A DNA stretch of 64,000 nt, from contig DATJAL010000042.1 in NCBI GenBank assembly GCA_035516255.1, positions 1-64,000 of the forward strand, written 5' to 3'. Below, one piece after another: positions 8,163-17,588 of the stretch (position 1 is its first letter; each line of letters begins with the position of its first letter). Both the position numbers and the translations under genes were made by a program. The notes beneath the pieces are model-generated. The model saw only the letters and a program-made list of their open reading frames with translations, searched no databases and had not been told where the DNA came from. The stretch is from Chitinivibrionales bacterium (GTDB taxonomy: Bacteria; Fibrobacterota; Chitinivibrionia; Chitinivibrionales; FEN-1185).

Positions 8163-9311
8163 TCATTCGCCCAGCGTTATCCTCGCCCGTCCCTCGCGCT
8201 TCGACCGGTACAGCGCCTCGTCGGTCCTCTTCACGATGCTTTTCTCGTCCTCACCGGCCCGCGCCTCGGCGATGCCGATGGACAGGCTCACCCTGCCGAA
8301 CTTGAACGCGCCGAACTGCTTGACGATACGCTCGGCCGCGACCTTGGCCTGGTTGCGGTCGGTGTCGGGCAGGATCACCGAGAACTCGTCGCCGCCGTAG
8401 CGGAACCCGGTGTCGACGTCTTTACGGATACACACTTTGATCACCTGGCCGAGCGAGCGGAGCACCTGGTCGCCGGCCTGGTGGCCCTCGGTGTCGTTGA
8501 GCTCCTTGAAGTGGTCAATGTCGATGAGCATGAGCGAGAGCTTGCGCTGCGGGTTGCGTTTGAGACGCGAGAGCTCGCGCACGATCTGTTCGTAAAAGTG
8601 CCGCACGTTGTACAGTTCGGTGAGCCCGTCGGTGATTGCCAGCTTGGAAAGGAGCTCGTTTTTCTTCTTGAGCTCGTCCTCGAGCTTCTTCTTCTCGGTG
8701 ATGTCCTTTGCCGTCACCACGAGCCCGATGATCTGCGAGGCGTCGTTCTTCATCTCCGAGATGCTCAGGTTGAGCAGGATGATCTCACCCTGCTTGGTCT
8801 TCATGGGGATTTCCTCGTTGACCGACTTGCCGTTGAGCAGCACCGCGTTGATGATCTTGCGCTCGTCGGCCTCGTTGACAAATAATTGTTTGAGGGGCAC
8901 GCCCACGATTTCCTCCTGGGTGTAGCCGAAATGCATCTCGGAGCCCTTGTTGAATTTGAGGATGAATGAATCCATGTCGGTGGTGAAGATGATGTCGGTG
9001 GAATCGTCGAGAATGCTGTCGAAGTAGCTTGATTTACCCTGGATCCTCTTCACCGTAAGCTGGGTCTTCTCCATCTTTTTCGCAAAATCCTTGACATACC
9101 GGAAGAACCACCATAATACGGCGCCCAGCAGCGCCGCCGAAAAGAAGGCAAAGGCGATGATATACCCGGTAAGCCGCCAGAAAAATACCGACAGGACGGC
9201 GGCAACCAGGAACACGAGGCCGCCGGCGACCGCCGCCACAAAGGCGACGGTTTTTCCCGGAATTCCGGAGTAGTTGTTATAGGTTGGAAAAAAAGAATCG
9301 AATAGTTTCAC
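8163..9311 (-). CDS. Membrane PAS-GGDEF diguanylate cyclase
   Basis: It makes cyclic di-GMP from two GTP. The 382-residue product has two membrane helices (about 22-43 and 49-70), a coiled linker, a PAS domain (about 95-205) and a GGDEF domain (about 225-380) with intact active site YGGDEF at 305-310, plus the MLIDIDHFKELND metal/guanine segment. The inhibitory RxxD motif five residues before GGDEF is replaced by KDVD, so product feedback is probably weak or absent. The signal sensed by the PAS domain is unknown. Confidence 0.93.
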   Translation of the reverse strand: MKLFDSFFPTYNNYSGIPGKTVAFVAAVAGGLVFLVAAVLSVFFWRLTGYIIAFAFFSAALLGAVLWWFFRYVKDFAKKMEKTQLTVKRIQGKSSYFDSILDDSTDIIFTTDMDSFILKFNKGSEMHFGYTQEEIVGVPLKQLFVNEADERKIINAVLLNGKSVNEEIPMKTKQGEIILLNLSISEMKNDASQIIGLVVTAKDITEKKKLEDELKKKNELLSKLAITDGLTELYNVRHFYEQIVRELSRLKRNPQRKLSLMLIDIDHFKELNDTEGHQAGDQVLRSLGQVIKVCIRKDVDTGFRYGGDEFSVILPDTDRNQAKVAAERIVKQFGAFKFGRVSLSIGIAEARAGEDEKSIVKRTDEALYRSKREGRARITLGE

Positions 9312-9574
9312 GCTGTTTGCCGTAAGACGGAATACACCTCGAACCGTCAGGACCTTTCTTTTGAGAAAAAGCCTTCTTTCTTATACGTTTAAAATAAATA
9401 TCCTTGTTTTTATTTTACAGTAAATTTCAAATAAATACAGTAAAAAAGTGGCATAATATTGAAAAGCACGGTTTTGCGATAATTTTGAGCTTACGGATAC
9501 GCCGGTTTTTTCTTGTTCGGACAGGATAAGCATGTTGTATTTATCAGCAATATATACTTCAAAAACGGGGAGCA

Positions 9575-9958
9575 ATGCTGGGAAAACCTGAAAAAACAAA
9601 GGGCCAGCTTGAGGCTGAGATCAGCGAGGCCGTGACGCGGTTTGAAAAGGAATACATGGGCCGCGGGCCGATCGAGACAAAGACCTACATCATCGAAGAT
9701 ATGGTGATCGTGCGCCTCAAGGGCGTGCTTACCAAGGCGGAATACCGTCTGGTGAAGTCGGAGCGCAATTCCAAGGCGCGCGACCTGATCAAACAAGTGC
9801 GCATCGAGCTTCTCGAGAACGGCCGGCCCTTGCTGGAGGACATCATCAAAGATATTTTGAGACGGCGTGTGAAGAGCATGCACACCGACATCAGCACCCT
9901 GAGCGGGGAGAGGATGATAGTGTTTACCTTGGATAGATCTGCGCTGGAAGATTACTAA
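9575..9958 (+). CDS. DUF2294-family protein
   Basis: A 127-residue soluble protein whose pattern (LEAEISEAVTRFEKEYMGRGP, then MVIVRLKGVLTKAEYRL, ending in TDISTLSGERMIVFTLD) fits the DUF2294 family. No reaction is known. The start ATG 9575 has GGGGAGC upstream. It stands alone between a divergent diguanylate cyclase and the pckG leader. Confidence 0.75.
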   Translation: MLGKPEKTKGQLEAEISEAVTRFEKEYMGRGPIETKTYIIEDMVIVRLKGVLTKAEYRLVKSERNSKARDLIKQVRIELLENGRPLLEDIIKDILRRRVKSMHTDISTLSGERMIVFTLDRSALEDY

Positions 9959-9976
9959 TAAAAAATATTTTTCATG

Positions 9977-10096
9977 TGGGGGAACTTTCCTCCTCGCTCC
10001 GGCCCGGTCGTCGAATAGACACTCTTTAGAGTGGCGTATCGAGACGCGGGCGGTCCGGCAACGAGGCCGACAGGCCGAGCCTGGAGGGGAACGCCC
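9977..10096 (-). repeat. Dispersed intergenic repeat R1, copy E
   Basis: Read on the minus strand from 10096 it opens with the R1 signature TGGGCGTTCC, then GGCTCGGCC and CTCGTTGCCGGACCGCCCG, the last shared almost exactly with copy B (45513-45673). Its other end (CTCGCTCCGGCCCGG) matches copy F at 49926-50088 rather than copies A and B, so R1 has at least two tail types. Confidence 0.6.
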
Positions 10097-10135
10097 AGTC
10101 TCTATTTTTCTTTTAAAGCTTCATCAAATAAACCC

Positions 10136-10163
10136 TTGCAAATTTTTAAGGTTCTGTTATAAT
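10136..10163 (+). promoter_or_regulatory. Sigma-70-type promoter for the pckG leader
   Basis: TTGCAA at 10136-10141 and a perfect TATAAT at 10158-10163, with a 16-base spacer. Transcription would start near 10170, giving a leader of about 230 nucleotides before pckG. Confidence 0.7.
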
Positions 10164-10169
10164 TTTATT

Positions 10170-10341
10170 ATAGTTTGGAAGCTGGCTGCAAGTGCCGTAA
10201 GGCGCGGGCAGTGCAGAGGCCAAGCCGGAAAAGGTCATTGATGATTGGCTGAAAATCAAGCCCGGAAGACTCTTTTGCAAGAGGCTTGCCGGGGGTGAGG
10301 GCCAAAGAAGTGCCGAGAAGCAATTCTTTTGGTCTTTTTTA
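10170..10341 (+). ncRNA. Structured leader RNA of pckG, riboswitch-like
   Basis: Between the promoter and pckG lies a dense run of pairable segments: GGAAGCTGGCTGCAAGTGCCG, then AAGCCGG, then a long hairpin CCCGGAAGACTCTT/AAGAGGCTTGCCGGG (10261-10293), followed by a terminator hairpin. The layout of aptamer, terminator and gene is that of a cis-regulatory RNA. Pieces such as GGAAGC.GG..GCAAG and AAGCCCGGAAGAC recall cobalamin riboswitches, but the diagnostic GCCACTG box is not clear, so the ligand is left open. Confidence 0.4.
10300..10340 (+). terminator. Terminator inside the pckG leader
   Basis: GGCCAAAGAA pairs with TTCTTTTGGTC across a 14-base loop and runs straight into six T residues (10335-10340), 63 bases before the pckG ATG. 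Placed between a good promoter and the gene, it implies conditional read-through. Confidence 0.65.
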
Positions 10342-10403
10342 TTTGGGTTCCGTTCAGAATAAAATGCAGGTTGATAGAATTTTAAAAAAATGAAAGGAAG
10401 GAC

Positions 10404-12212
10404 ATGGCTTCCAAAGCAGCGATTACAAATAAGAAACTTGAGCAGTGGGTCAAGGAAATAGCCGTTTTATGCAAACCAGACACCGTCCACTGGTGCGATG
10501 GTTCGCAAAAGGAATATGACGACCTCTGCCAGCTCATGGTGAAGGCCGGCATGGCCACACCGCTCAACCCTGAAAAACGGCCGGGTTGCTTCCTGTTCCG
10601 CAGCCATCCGTCCGACGTCGCGCGCGTCGAAGACCGCACTTACATCGCCTCGCGCTCCAGAGACGAAGCCGGCCCCACCAACAACTGGATGGACCCGAAT
10701 GAGCTGAAGAAAATTATGACCAAGCTTTACACGGGGTGCATGAAGGGCCGCACCTTGTACGTGATCCCGTTTTCCATGGGGCCCATCGGCTCGCCCATCT
10801 CTAAAATCGGCGTCGAAATCACCGACTCGCCGTATGTCGTTGTCAACATGCGCATCATGACGCGCATGGGCAGCAAAGTGCTTGAAGCGCTGGGGAAAGA
10901 CGGCGAGTTCGTGCCGTGCCTGCACTCGGTGGGAGCTCCGCTTGAAAAGGGTCAGAAAGACGCTCCATGGCCGTGCACGCCAGACATTAAAAACAAATAC
11001 ATCAGCCATTTTCCCGAGGAACGGACCATCTGGTCGTACGGCTCGGGTTACGGCGGCAACGCGCTGCTCGGCAAGAAGTGCTTTGCGCTGCGCATCGCGT
11101 CGGTGCAGGCCCGCGACGAGGGATGGCTCGCCGAGCACATGCTCATCCTCGGCATCACCAATCCCGGGGGAAAAAAGAAATACGTCGCGGCCGCGTTCCC
11201 GAGCGCCTGCGGCAAGACCAACCTTGCCATGATGATCCCGACGATTCCCGGATGGAAAGTGGAGGCCGTCGGTGACGACATCGCCTGGATGAAGTTCGGG
11301 CCCGACGGCAGGCTGTATGCCATCAATCCCGAGTCCGGATTTTTCGGCGTCGTGCCCGGCACCTCGATGGATTCGAACCCAAACGCCATGAAGACGATCC
11401 AGAAGAACACGATCTTCACCAACGTGGTGCTCACCGAAGACAAGGACGTGTGGTGGGAGGGAATCGGCTATGATCCGCCCGCCGGCAGGAAAATCGACTG
11501 GACCGGCAATGAATGGGAATTGGAAGACCGCAAGGTGGGCGCGCATCCGAACGCGCGGTTTACCGCGCCGGCATCGCAGTGTCCGGCAATAGACCCGTCG
11601 TGGGAAGACCCGAAGGGCGTGCCCATTTCCGCGTTCCTCGTTGGCGGGAGACGTCCGACAACGATACCGCTCGTTCACCAGGCGTTTTCGTGGAACCACG
11701 GCGTGTTCCTCGGCTCCATTGTCGGATCGGAAACCACCACGGCCAACATCGGCGCCGTGGGCGTGGTGCGGCGCGACCCGTTTGCCATGCTGCCGTTCTG
11801 CGGGTATCACATGGGGGATTACCTCGCGCATTGGATTAAAATCGGGCAGAAGACCTCAGCCGACAAACTGCCCAAGATTTTCTACGTCAACTGGTTCAGA
11901 AAAAGCGACGACGGCAAGTGGTTGTGGCCCGGCTACGGCGATAACAGCAGGGTGCTCAAATGGATTTTCGAAAGGACCGAGGACAAGGGCAAAGCGGTCA
12001 AAACGCCCATCGGCATTTTACCGACGCCTGATGCCATTGATACCATGGGGATTTCGGTCTCCGCAACCGACATGGCCGAACTGCTGAAAGTGGATGTCGC
12101 GGAATGGAAAAAGGAGCTGGAAGGCATAAAGGAGCATTATAAAAAGTTCGGGTCAAAACTGCCCGTTGCCCTCAACGAAGAATTGGCGGCCCTTGAAAAA
12201 CGGCTTGGGTAG
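10404..12212 (+). CDS. pckG: Phosphoenolpyruvate carboxykinase (GTP)
   Basis: It interconverts oxaloacetate + GTP and PEP + GDP + CO2. In succinate-forming anaerobes it often runs towards oxaloacetate. The 602-residue length and motifs are those of the GTP-type enzyme: the P-loop FPSACGKTN at 265-273 with reactive Cys269, kinase-2 VGDDIAWM (about 289-296), and the PEP-binding region [16 protein letters not shown] (211-226). ATG 10404 follows AAGGAAGG. It is controlled by its own promoter and terminator-bearing leader, and is followed by accD and accA with their own promoter. Confidence 0.97.
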   Translation: MASKAAITNKKLEQWVKEIAVLCKPDTVHWCDGSQKEYDDLCQLMVKAGMATPLNPEKRPGCFLFRSHPSDVARVEDRTYIASRSRDEAGPTNNWMDPNELKKIMTKLYTGCMKGRTLYVIPFSMGPIGSPISKIGVEITDSPYVVVNMRIMTRMGSKVLEALGKDGEFVPCLHSVGAPLEKGQKDAPWPCTPDIKNKYISHFPEERTIWSYGSGYGGNALLGKKCFALRIASVQARDEGWLAEHMLILGITNPGGKKKYVAAAFPSACGKTNLAMMIPTIPGWKVEAVGDDIAWMKFGPDGRLYAINPESGFFGVVPGTSMDSNPNAMKTIQKNTIFTNVVLTEDKDVWWEGIGYDPPAGRKIDWTGNEWELEDRKVGAHPNARFTAPASQCPAIDPSWEDPKGVPISAFLVGGRRPTTIPLVHQAFSWNHGVFLGSIVGSETTTANIGAVGVVRRDPFAMLPFCGYHMGDYLAHWIKIGQKTSADKLPKIFYVNWFRKSDDGKWLWPGYGDNSRVLKWIFERTEDKGKAVKTPIGILPTPDAIDTMGISVSATDMAELLKVDVAEWKKELEGIKEHYKKFGSKLPVALNEELAALEKRLG

Positions 12213-12218
12213 TTGTTG

Positions 12219-12246
12219 TTGACATGCCTTGGCGTTGTTATATATT
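12219..12246 (+). promoter_or_regulatory. Sigma-70-type promoter for accD-accA
   Basis: TTGACA at 12219-12224 and TATATT at 12241-12246 with a 16-base spacer, starting 7 bases after the pckG stop. It would give accD a leader of about 70 nucleotides. Confidence 0.65.
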
Positions 12247-12322
12247 TAACATTCTGGCTCTTGCACGCCCCAAGGCCTTTTCAACCTGATTATTTCCGTA
12301 CCGTCATCAAAGGAAGAGACCC

Positions 12323-13159
12323 GTGGCATGGTTCAGCAAACCGAAAACCAGTGAAGAGCAGCCCAAGCCGGTAAAAGACGACATTTGGGTGATCTGCGAT
12401 TCCTGCAAGGCGCATGTGTTCAAGGAAGACTGGTGCAATTCCCTGAATGTTTGTCCCAAATGCGGTTATCACGGCAAGCTCTCCGCCTACGAGCGGATCG
12501 GCCAGATTCTCGACGTCGACACCTTCAAGGAACTTTTTCCTAAAATAACACCGTCCGATCCCCTTGACTTTGTGTATTCCAAGGGAAGCTACAAAGACAA
12601 AGTCAAGGAGGCGCGCGAAAAAACCGGCCTTAACGAATCGGTGGTGTGCGGCCTCGGAAAGATCCATGACATTCCGGTTTCCATCGCGGTCATGGATTTC
12701 CGTTTTTTCGGCGGCAGCCTCGGCAGCGCCACGGGCGAAAAAATCCTCCAGGGCGCAAATTACTCTTACGAACACAGAATACCCTACGTCATATTTTCCG
12801 CATCCGGCGGCGCGCGCATGCACGAGGGCATTCTTTCGCTCATGCAGATGGCAAAGACCTGCGCCGGCGTTGCGCGGCTCCGGGAGAAAAATATACCGTA
12901 CATTTCGGTGCTCACCGACCCGACCACCGGCGGCGTGGTGGCGAGTTACGCCATGGTGGGCGACGTGAATATCGCTGAGCCGGGCGCGCTGGTGGGATTT
13001 GCGGGCAGGCGCGTGATAGAGCAGACCATAAAGCAGAAGCTGCCCGATAATTTCCAAACATCGGAATATTTCATGGAACACGGCTTCATCGACATGATCG
13101 TGGAACGCAAGAAGCTCAAAGAGACCCTAAAAAACGTCCTCCTGTATTACAACCGTTGA
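12323..13159 (+). CDS. accD: Acetyl-CoA carboxylase carboxyltransferase subunit beta
   Basis: With AccA it forms the carboxyltransferase that moves CO2 from biotin to acetyl-CoA, giving malonyl-CoA for fatty acids. The 278-residue product has the N-terminal zinc ribbon (CDSC at 29-32 and CPKC at 47-50), then the crotonase-like core with SASGGARMHEG and TGGVVASYAMVGD. The start is GTG at 12323 with AGGAAGAG 5-12 bases upstream. Its TGA is 17 bases before the accA ATG. No accB or accC gene is in the window. Confidence 0.96.
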   Translation: MAWFSKPKTSEEQPKPVKDDIWVICDSCKAHVFKEDWCNSLNVCPKCGYHGKLSAYERIGQILDVDTFKELFPKITPSDPLDFVYSKGSYKDKVKEAREKTGLNESVVCGLGKIHDIPVSIAVMDFRFFGGSLGSATGEKILQGANYSYEHRIPYVIFSASGGARMHEGILSLMQMAKTCAGVARLREKNIPYISVLTDPTTGGVVASYAMVGDVNIAEPGALVGFAGRRVIEQTIKQKLPDNFQTSEYFMEHGFIDMIVERKKLKETLKNVLLYYNR

Positions 13160-13176
13160 TAAGGATGTCGGGAACA

Positions 13177-14127
13177 ATGAGCGATTATTTTGATTTTGAA
13201 AAATCCATTGCGGAGATGGAGAAGATGATCGAGAAGCTCAAGTCCATCTCTCCTGATAAAAACCATTACAGCGAGGAGATCGCCGAGCTCGAAAAAAAGT
13301 GCATCGCTCAGAAAGAGGAGCTCTACGGCAATCTCACGCCGTGGCAGACCGTGCAGCTCGCACGGCATCCCAAGCGCCCCGTGCTCCAGGATTACATCCA
13401 GCTTATTTTCACCGATTTCATTGAGCTGCACGGGGACCGGGGCTTCGGCGACGACCAGGCCCTTATCGGCGGGTTTGCGACCATCGGCAAACGCCGGGTG
13501 ATGCTCATCGGCCACAACAAGGGAAAAAACGTCGAGGAGAACATACAGCGCAACTTCGGCCAGGCGCGTCCCGAAGGCTACCGCAAAGCGCTGCGCCTCA
13601 TGAAGCTGGCACAGAAGTTCAGGCTGCCCATCGTGAGCTTCGTCGACACGCAGGGCGCATATCCGGGCATGGACGCGGAGGAGCGCGGACAGCCCGAGGC
13701 CATTGCCGAGAACCTCACCGAAATGGCGCGGCTCGAGGTGCCGATCGTGGTGGTGGTCACCGGCGAGGGCGGCAGCGGCGGCGCGCTCGGCATCGGCGTA
13801 GGGGATTCGGTGCTCATGCTGTCGCACGCGTGGTATTCCGTGATTTCCCCGGAGGGCTGCGCGTCCATCTTGTGGCGTGATGCGTCGTTCTCGCCGCAGG
13901 CGGCCGAGGCGCTCAAGCCCACGGCCCAGTCGCTCTTGAAGCTGGGCGTCATCGATGAAATCATACCCGAGCCCCTGGGCGGGGCGCACCGGAATCATGA
14001 CCAGACCGCCCAGGAAATAAAACACGTTCTCCTCAAACACCTCAAAAAACTCACGGCACAGTCGCCGTCGAGGATCGTTCGCCACCGGTTCGAGAAATAT
14101 TCTCGCATGGGACTGTTTACAAAGTAA
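13177..14127 (+). CDS. accA: Acetyl-CoA carboxylase carboxyltransferase subunit alpha
   Basis: Partner of AccD in malonyl-CoA synthesis. The 316-residue product shows the AccA start (MSDYFDFEKSIAEME), the biotin/CoA core (FVDTQGAYPGMDAEERGQ, VTGEGGSGGALGIGVGD) and SPEGCASILWRD. ATG 13177 is chosen because homologues begin at this x-FEK motif; in-frame TTG 13156 and ATG 13165 lie just upstream. Tight spacing to accD implies one mRNA. Confidence 0.95.
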   Translation: MSDYFDFEKSIAEMEKMIEKLKSISPDKNHYSEEIAELEKKCIAQKEELYGNLTPWQTVQLARHPKRPVLQDYIQLIFTDFIELHGDRGFGDDQALIGGFATIGKRRVMLIGHNKGKNVEENIQRNFGQARPEGYRKALRLMKLAQKFRLPIVSFVDTQGAYPGMDAEERGQPEAIAENLTEMARLEVPIVVVVTGEGGSGGALGIGVGDSVLMLSHAWYSVISPEGCASILWRDASFSPQAAEALKPTAQSLLKLGVIDEIIPEPLGGAHRNHDQTAQEIKHVLLKHLKKLTAQSPSRIVRHRFEKYSRMGLFTK

Positions 14128-14258
14128 CCGGGATTTCCTTGAACAAGAATGGCGTTGATGAATTAACCATGGCATCAGATTTTAAGAATTATATTTTCCG
14201 GCAGTACTATTTCAAAAAATTCCGATAGACAGTACATAATTAAGGCGAGGAAATAACC

Positions 14259-16256
14259 ATGGCGAATACGAAAAAGCAATCCAAAGAAAACAAACTGCAT
14301 AAAATCCCGCTGCGCATCACCGACACCACGCTGCGCGACGCGCACCAGTCGCTGTGGGCCACGCGCATGCGCACCGAGGACATTGTCAAGATCGTCGACG
14401 TGATCGACGGCGTGGGCTACTACTCGCTTGAATGCTGGGGCGGCGCCACCTTTGACGTGTGCCTGCGCTTTTTACGGGAAAATCCGTGGGAGCGGTTGCG
14501 CCTCATCAAGTCAAAGGCGAAGAAGACGCCGCTGCAGATGCTGCTGCGCGGGCAGAACCTCGTGGGGTACCGCAACTACGCCGACGACGTGGTGGAGCGC
14601 TTCGTGGCGCTGGCGTGCGAAAACGGCATGGACATTTTCCGCGTGTTCGATGCGCTCAACGACACGCGCAACATCGAGGCGGCGATACGGGCGGTCAAGA
14701 AGCACGGCGGCCACGCGCAGGGTACCCTCGCATACACCATCAGCCCCGTGCACACTATAGAAAAATTCGTGAAGTACGCCAAGGAGCAGGTGGAGGTCGG
14801 CATCGACTCGCTGTGCATCAAGGACATGGCGGGTATTCTCTCGCCCATTTCTGCCGAACGTCTCGTGAGCGCGCTCATCAAGGCCGTCGATGTGCCCATC
14901 CAGCTTCATTGCCATGCGTCAAGCGGCATGGCCGCGCCCACCTACGTGGAGGGCGTGCGCGCGGGCGCCGGCGCCATCGACTGCGCCATCGCGGCCATGG
15001 CCGGCACCAGCAGCCAGCCGCCGGTGGAGACCATGGTGGCCATTTTCGCCGAGACCGATTACCACGCCGACCTCGACCGCGACGCGATGCTCAAGGTGCA
15101 CCGGTATTTTGCCGAGCTCTACCCGCAGCGGTGTCTCGACGGGTCGCTGCAGTTTTGCATCGACCCGCAGATCCTCATCCACCAGATCCCGGGCGGCATG
15201 ATCTCCAACTTCCGCTCGCAGCTGTCGCAGCAGAATGCGCTTGACAAGCTGGAACTCGCGCTCACCGAGGTCACCAAGGTGCGCGAGGACCTTGGCTGGC
15301 CGCCGCTGGTGACGCCCACGAGCCAGATCGTGGGAACGCAGGCCGTGATGAACGTGCTTTCGGGCGAGCGCTACAAGATCGTTCCCAACGAGGTGAAGGA
15401 CTATTTCCGCGGCATGTACGGCAGGCCGCCGGCAAAGGTCAACGCGGAGCTGGCGAAGAAGATCCTCGGCGACGAAAAGCCGGTGACCGGCCGGCCGGGC
15501 GACACCATTGCGCCCATGCTCCCGAAAGCCACCGAAGGGGTCGATCCGAAATACATCAAGCACGAAGAAGACATCATTTCGTACTGCCTGCTGCCCGAAC
15601 CGAGCCTTGCGTATTTCAAGTGGCGTGACCTTCCCGCCGATCAGCGGCCCGAAACGCCGGCCGACATCGAACTGAAAAAGATCAAGGCCGCCTCAGCTAA
15701 GGCGGCGGAGCCTGCGCAGAAAAAAGAGGAAGGCCCCACGCTCGACCAGATCCTGCACCCGGAGGATTACCGCGGCCTGAGCGAACTCCTGGGCAAGGCC
15801 GGCGGCATGCAGCTCGAGGAGTTGACAGTTCGGAAAGGCGACTTCACGCTTTCACTGCGGTCCGACACCACCAAGATACCGGTGATCCCGAAATCCGCGG
15901 CGCCGGCCCCAAAGCCGGCAGAGGCGAAAAAGGAAGAAAAGCCCGCGCCTAAACCAGGTCCCGCTCCGGCCGCCCCGAAGGAAGAAAAACCCGTTCCTGC
16001 CACGCCGGCGCCGGCACTGTCCATCAAGGCGCCGCTCGTGGGCACCTTCTATTCAACCGGCGGCCCGGGCAAGCCCAGGCTGGTGAACCCGGGCGACGTG
16101 GTGGAGGCCGGCGCGAAGGTCTGCATCGTGGAGGCAATGAAGCTGTTCAACGAAATAGTAGCTCCTGTCAAGTGCAGGATCGTGAAGTTCCTCGTTGAGG
16201 ACGGCACCACGGTGGAAAAAGACCGCCCGCTGATTGAGATTGAAGAGATTAAGTAG
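14259..16256 (+). CDS. oadA: Biotin-containing oxaloacetate decarboxylase alpha / pyruvate carboxylase B-type protein
   Basis: A carboxyltransferase acting between carboxybiotin and pyruvate/oxaloacetate. The 665 residues comprise an HMGL-like TIM barrel with TLRDAHQS (24-31), the metal-ligand HCHASSGMA and the carboxylated-Lys segment CIKDMAGIL; the conserved carboxylase domain (about 310-470); a Pro/Ala/Lys linker (about 545-590); and a C-terminal biotinyl domain with EAMK, the biotinylated Lys being residue 628. No beta or gamma sodium-pump subunits follow, so pyruvate carboxylase subunit B or a transcarboxylase subunit is as likely as a decarboxylase. It is next to pckG and accDA, fitting a C3/C4 carboxylation block. 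Confidence 0.9.
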   Translation: MANTKKQSKENKLHKIPLRITDTTLRDAHQSLWATRMRTEDIVKIVDVIDGVGYYSLECWGGATFDVCLRFLRENPWERLRLIKSKAKKTPLQMLLRGQNLVGYRNYADDVVERFVALACENGMDIFRVFDALNDTRNIEAAIRAVKKHGGHAQGTLAYTISPVHTIEKFVKYAKEQVEVGIDSLCIKDMAGILSPISAERLVSALIKAVDVPIQLHCHASSGMAAPTYVEGVRAGAGAIDCAIAAMAGTSSQPPVETMVAIFAETDYHADLDRDAMLKVHRYFAELYPQRCLDGSLQFCIDPQILIHQIPGGMISNFRSQLSQQNALDKLELALTEVTKVREDLGWPPLVTPTSQIVGTQAVMNVLSGERYKIVPNEVKDYFRGMYGRPPAKVNAELAKKILGDEKPVTGRPGDTIAPMLPKATEGVDPKYIKHEEDIISYCLLPEPSLAYFKWRDLPADQRPETPADIELKKIKAASAKAAEPAQKKEEGPTLDQILHPEDYRGLSELLGKAGGMQLEELTVRKGDFTLSLRSDTTKIPVIPKSAAPAPKPAEAKKEEKPAPKPGPAPAAPKEEKPVPATPAPALSIKAPLVGTFYSTGGPGKPRLVNPGDVVEAGAKVCIVEAMKLFNEIVAPVKCRIVKFLVEDGTTVEKDRPLIEIEEIK

Positions 16257-16295
16257 GCGAGAATTTCTCTTGTCACTTTTCCTTCTTTAAAATAT

Positions 16296-16407
16296 GGTGG
16301 GGGAGGCCTCCCCCTGGGGTGCGGCTTCCGCCGCCTCCCTCATGTCAAAAAAAAATGATTCTGCGGAGGCGGCGGCGATCCGCACCCACACCCCCTCTTT
16401 GGCGCCG
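16296..16407 (-). repeat. Dispersed structured repeat R2, copy a
   Basis: A 112-base element nearly matching, in inverse orientation, 48095-48206 of the same length. In the RNA-like orientation (minus strand here) it folds as outer stem GGTGCGG/CCGCACC, internal loop ATCG/AAG, inner stem CCGCCGCCTCC/GGAGGCGGCGG, then a terminal hairpin GGGGGAGG/CCTCCCCC. Several pairs differ from copy b with pairing kept. It sits in the 465-base gap after the oadA-like gene. The rest of that gap (16408-16599) is AT-rich with no gene seen. Confidence 0.7.
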
Positions 16408-16599
16408 ATACTCCCATGATTCGCCACAGACTTAGTGGCTGGCGACACATTGCCGCAGCGCGAGCTTTACACGGTGGAAGATGAAAATATTATAGCCACA
16501 AAAAACTATAAATACAAAATCTATTTGTGATTTCGTGGTAATCGGCCGTGACAAGGGTGCGCCCAGCGAAAGGATAGGGCTTGAATCAAATGGTACCCG

Positions 16600-16689
16600 G
16601 CTGCACCCTGGAGAGCGGAGGCCGAGGATCGCCGTCGCCCTCTTTTTTTAGGGCGGTGGAAGCCGACGCTGGGGGAGATACTTCTTCCC
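16600..16689 (+). repeat. Dispersed structured repeat R2, diverged copy c
   Basis: It shares the R2 core GGATCGCCG...GGAAGCC. The inner stem CCGTCGCCCT/AGGGCGGTGG keeps pairing only if G-U pairs are allowed on the plus strand, and a loose GGGG...CCCC hairpin follows, as in the other copies. The outer stem is poorly conserved. Confidence 0.5.
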
Positions 16690-16721
16690 CGGAAAAATAA
16701 AAATTATAAATTAGACAAATA

Positions 16722-17588
16722 TTATCCCACTGCAATATCGCAGAACACGTCCACCCGCTCAAGCTCCGTTGAAAGCTTTGCCTTCAGGGCCTCGATGTCG
16801 TCGGGACGTATCTCCAGCGGCTCGACGGCGGCCTTGTTCAGCGGGGGAGCCGCAAAATCCTCGCCGATGGTCAGCTTGAACTCGTAGCAGAGCCAATCCG
16901 CATAGTGGCACAGCGCCACGATGTCGGCGCACTCCTTCGCGTGCTGCGGGTCGTGGTGGTAAACGAGCGGCTGCGAGAGCGGGAGGGGCAATTGCCACCC
17001 GGAAAGCAGCCATTGCGCCACGTCGGTGTGTGCGTAGCCGAGCGTCTCTTTTTCCGCTTCGTAAAGCGGCAGCTTCTTCTGCTTGGCGCGCTTCAGCGCC
17101 TTGTGGAAGTCCTCGTGCAGGTACTGCTCCATCACCACCTTGCCGATGTCGTGCAGAAGCCCGGCGCAAAACGCCTCCTCGGCGTCGAACAGCACGAACT
17201 TGCGCAGCCGTTCCGTGAGAAAACGGCAGATGAGCGCGCAGCTGGTGGAGTGGCGCCAGAACGCCGTCCGGTCGAACAGCGACGATTTTTTCTCATGCGG
17301 GAACAGGTCGAACACGGTGAGGTTCAGCACGATGGTGTTGATCACCTTGAGCCCGAGGATCGACACCGCGTTGTTGATGCTCGTGATCGCGCTGGGCATG
17401 CCGTAAAAGGCGCTGTTGGCCAGGCGCAGGATCTTCGCCGAAAGCGCAAGGTCCTGGCCCACTATGAAGGCCACGTCGCTCGTGGAGCTCGCGGGGTTGT
17501 TGATGATCTGCATGACGCGGGAGACGATGACCGGCAGCGTGGGAAGGTTGGTGATCTGGCCGATTTTGCTTTGAAGTTCTTTTTTCAC
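16722..17588 (-). CDS. HDOD-domain signalling protein
   Basis: A 288-residue soluble protein that is a single HDOD domain: the start LPTLPVIVSRVMQIINNP, the DLALSAKILRLANSAFYG segment (48-65), and a GLLHDIGKVV motif that resembles an HD phosphohydrolase site. HDOD proteins act in regulatory networks, often with cyclic di-GMP or two-component systems, and usually lack hydrolase activity. No partner gene is adjacent; a diguanylate cyclase lies 7 kb away. Confidence 0.88.
   Translation of the reverse strand: MKKELQSKIGQITNLPTLPVIVSRVMQIINNPASSTSDVAFIVGQDLALSAKILRLANSAFYGMPSAITSINNAVSILGLKVINTIVLNLTVFDLFPHEKKSSLFDRTAFWRHSTSCALICRFLTERLRKFVLFDAEEAFCAGLLHDIGKVVMEQYLHEDFHKALKRAKQKKLPLYEAEKETLGYAHTDVAQWLLSGWQLPLPLSQPLVYHHDPQHAKECADIVALCHYADWLCYEFKLTIGEDFAAPPLNKAAVEPLEIRPDDIEALKAKLSTELERVDVFCDIAVG

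Noticed and set aside
10261-10293. GCCCGGAAGAC as part of an SRP RNA or RNase P RNA
   Set aside because: The conserved cores of those RNAs (GGUCAGG..CCGGAAGG..AGCAG; GAGGAAAGUCCGGGC) are absent.
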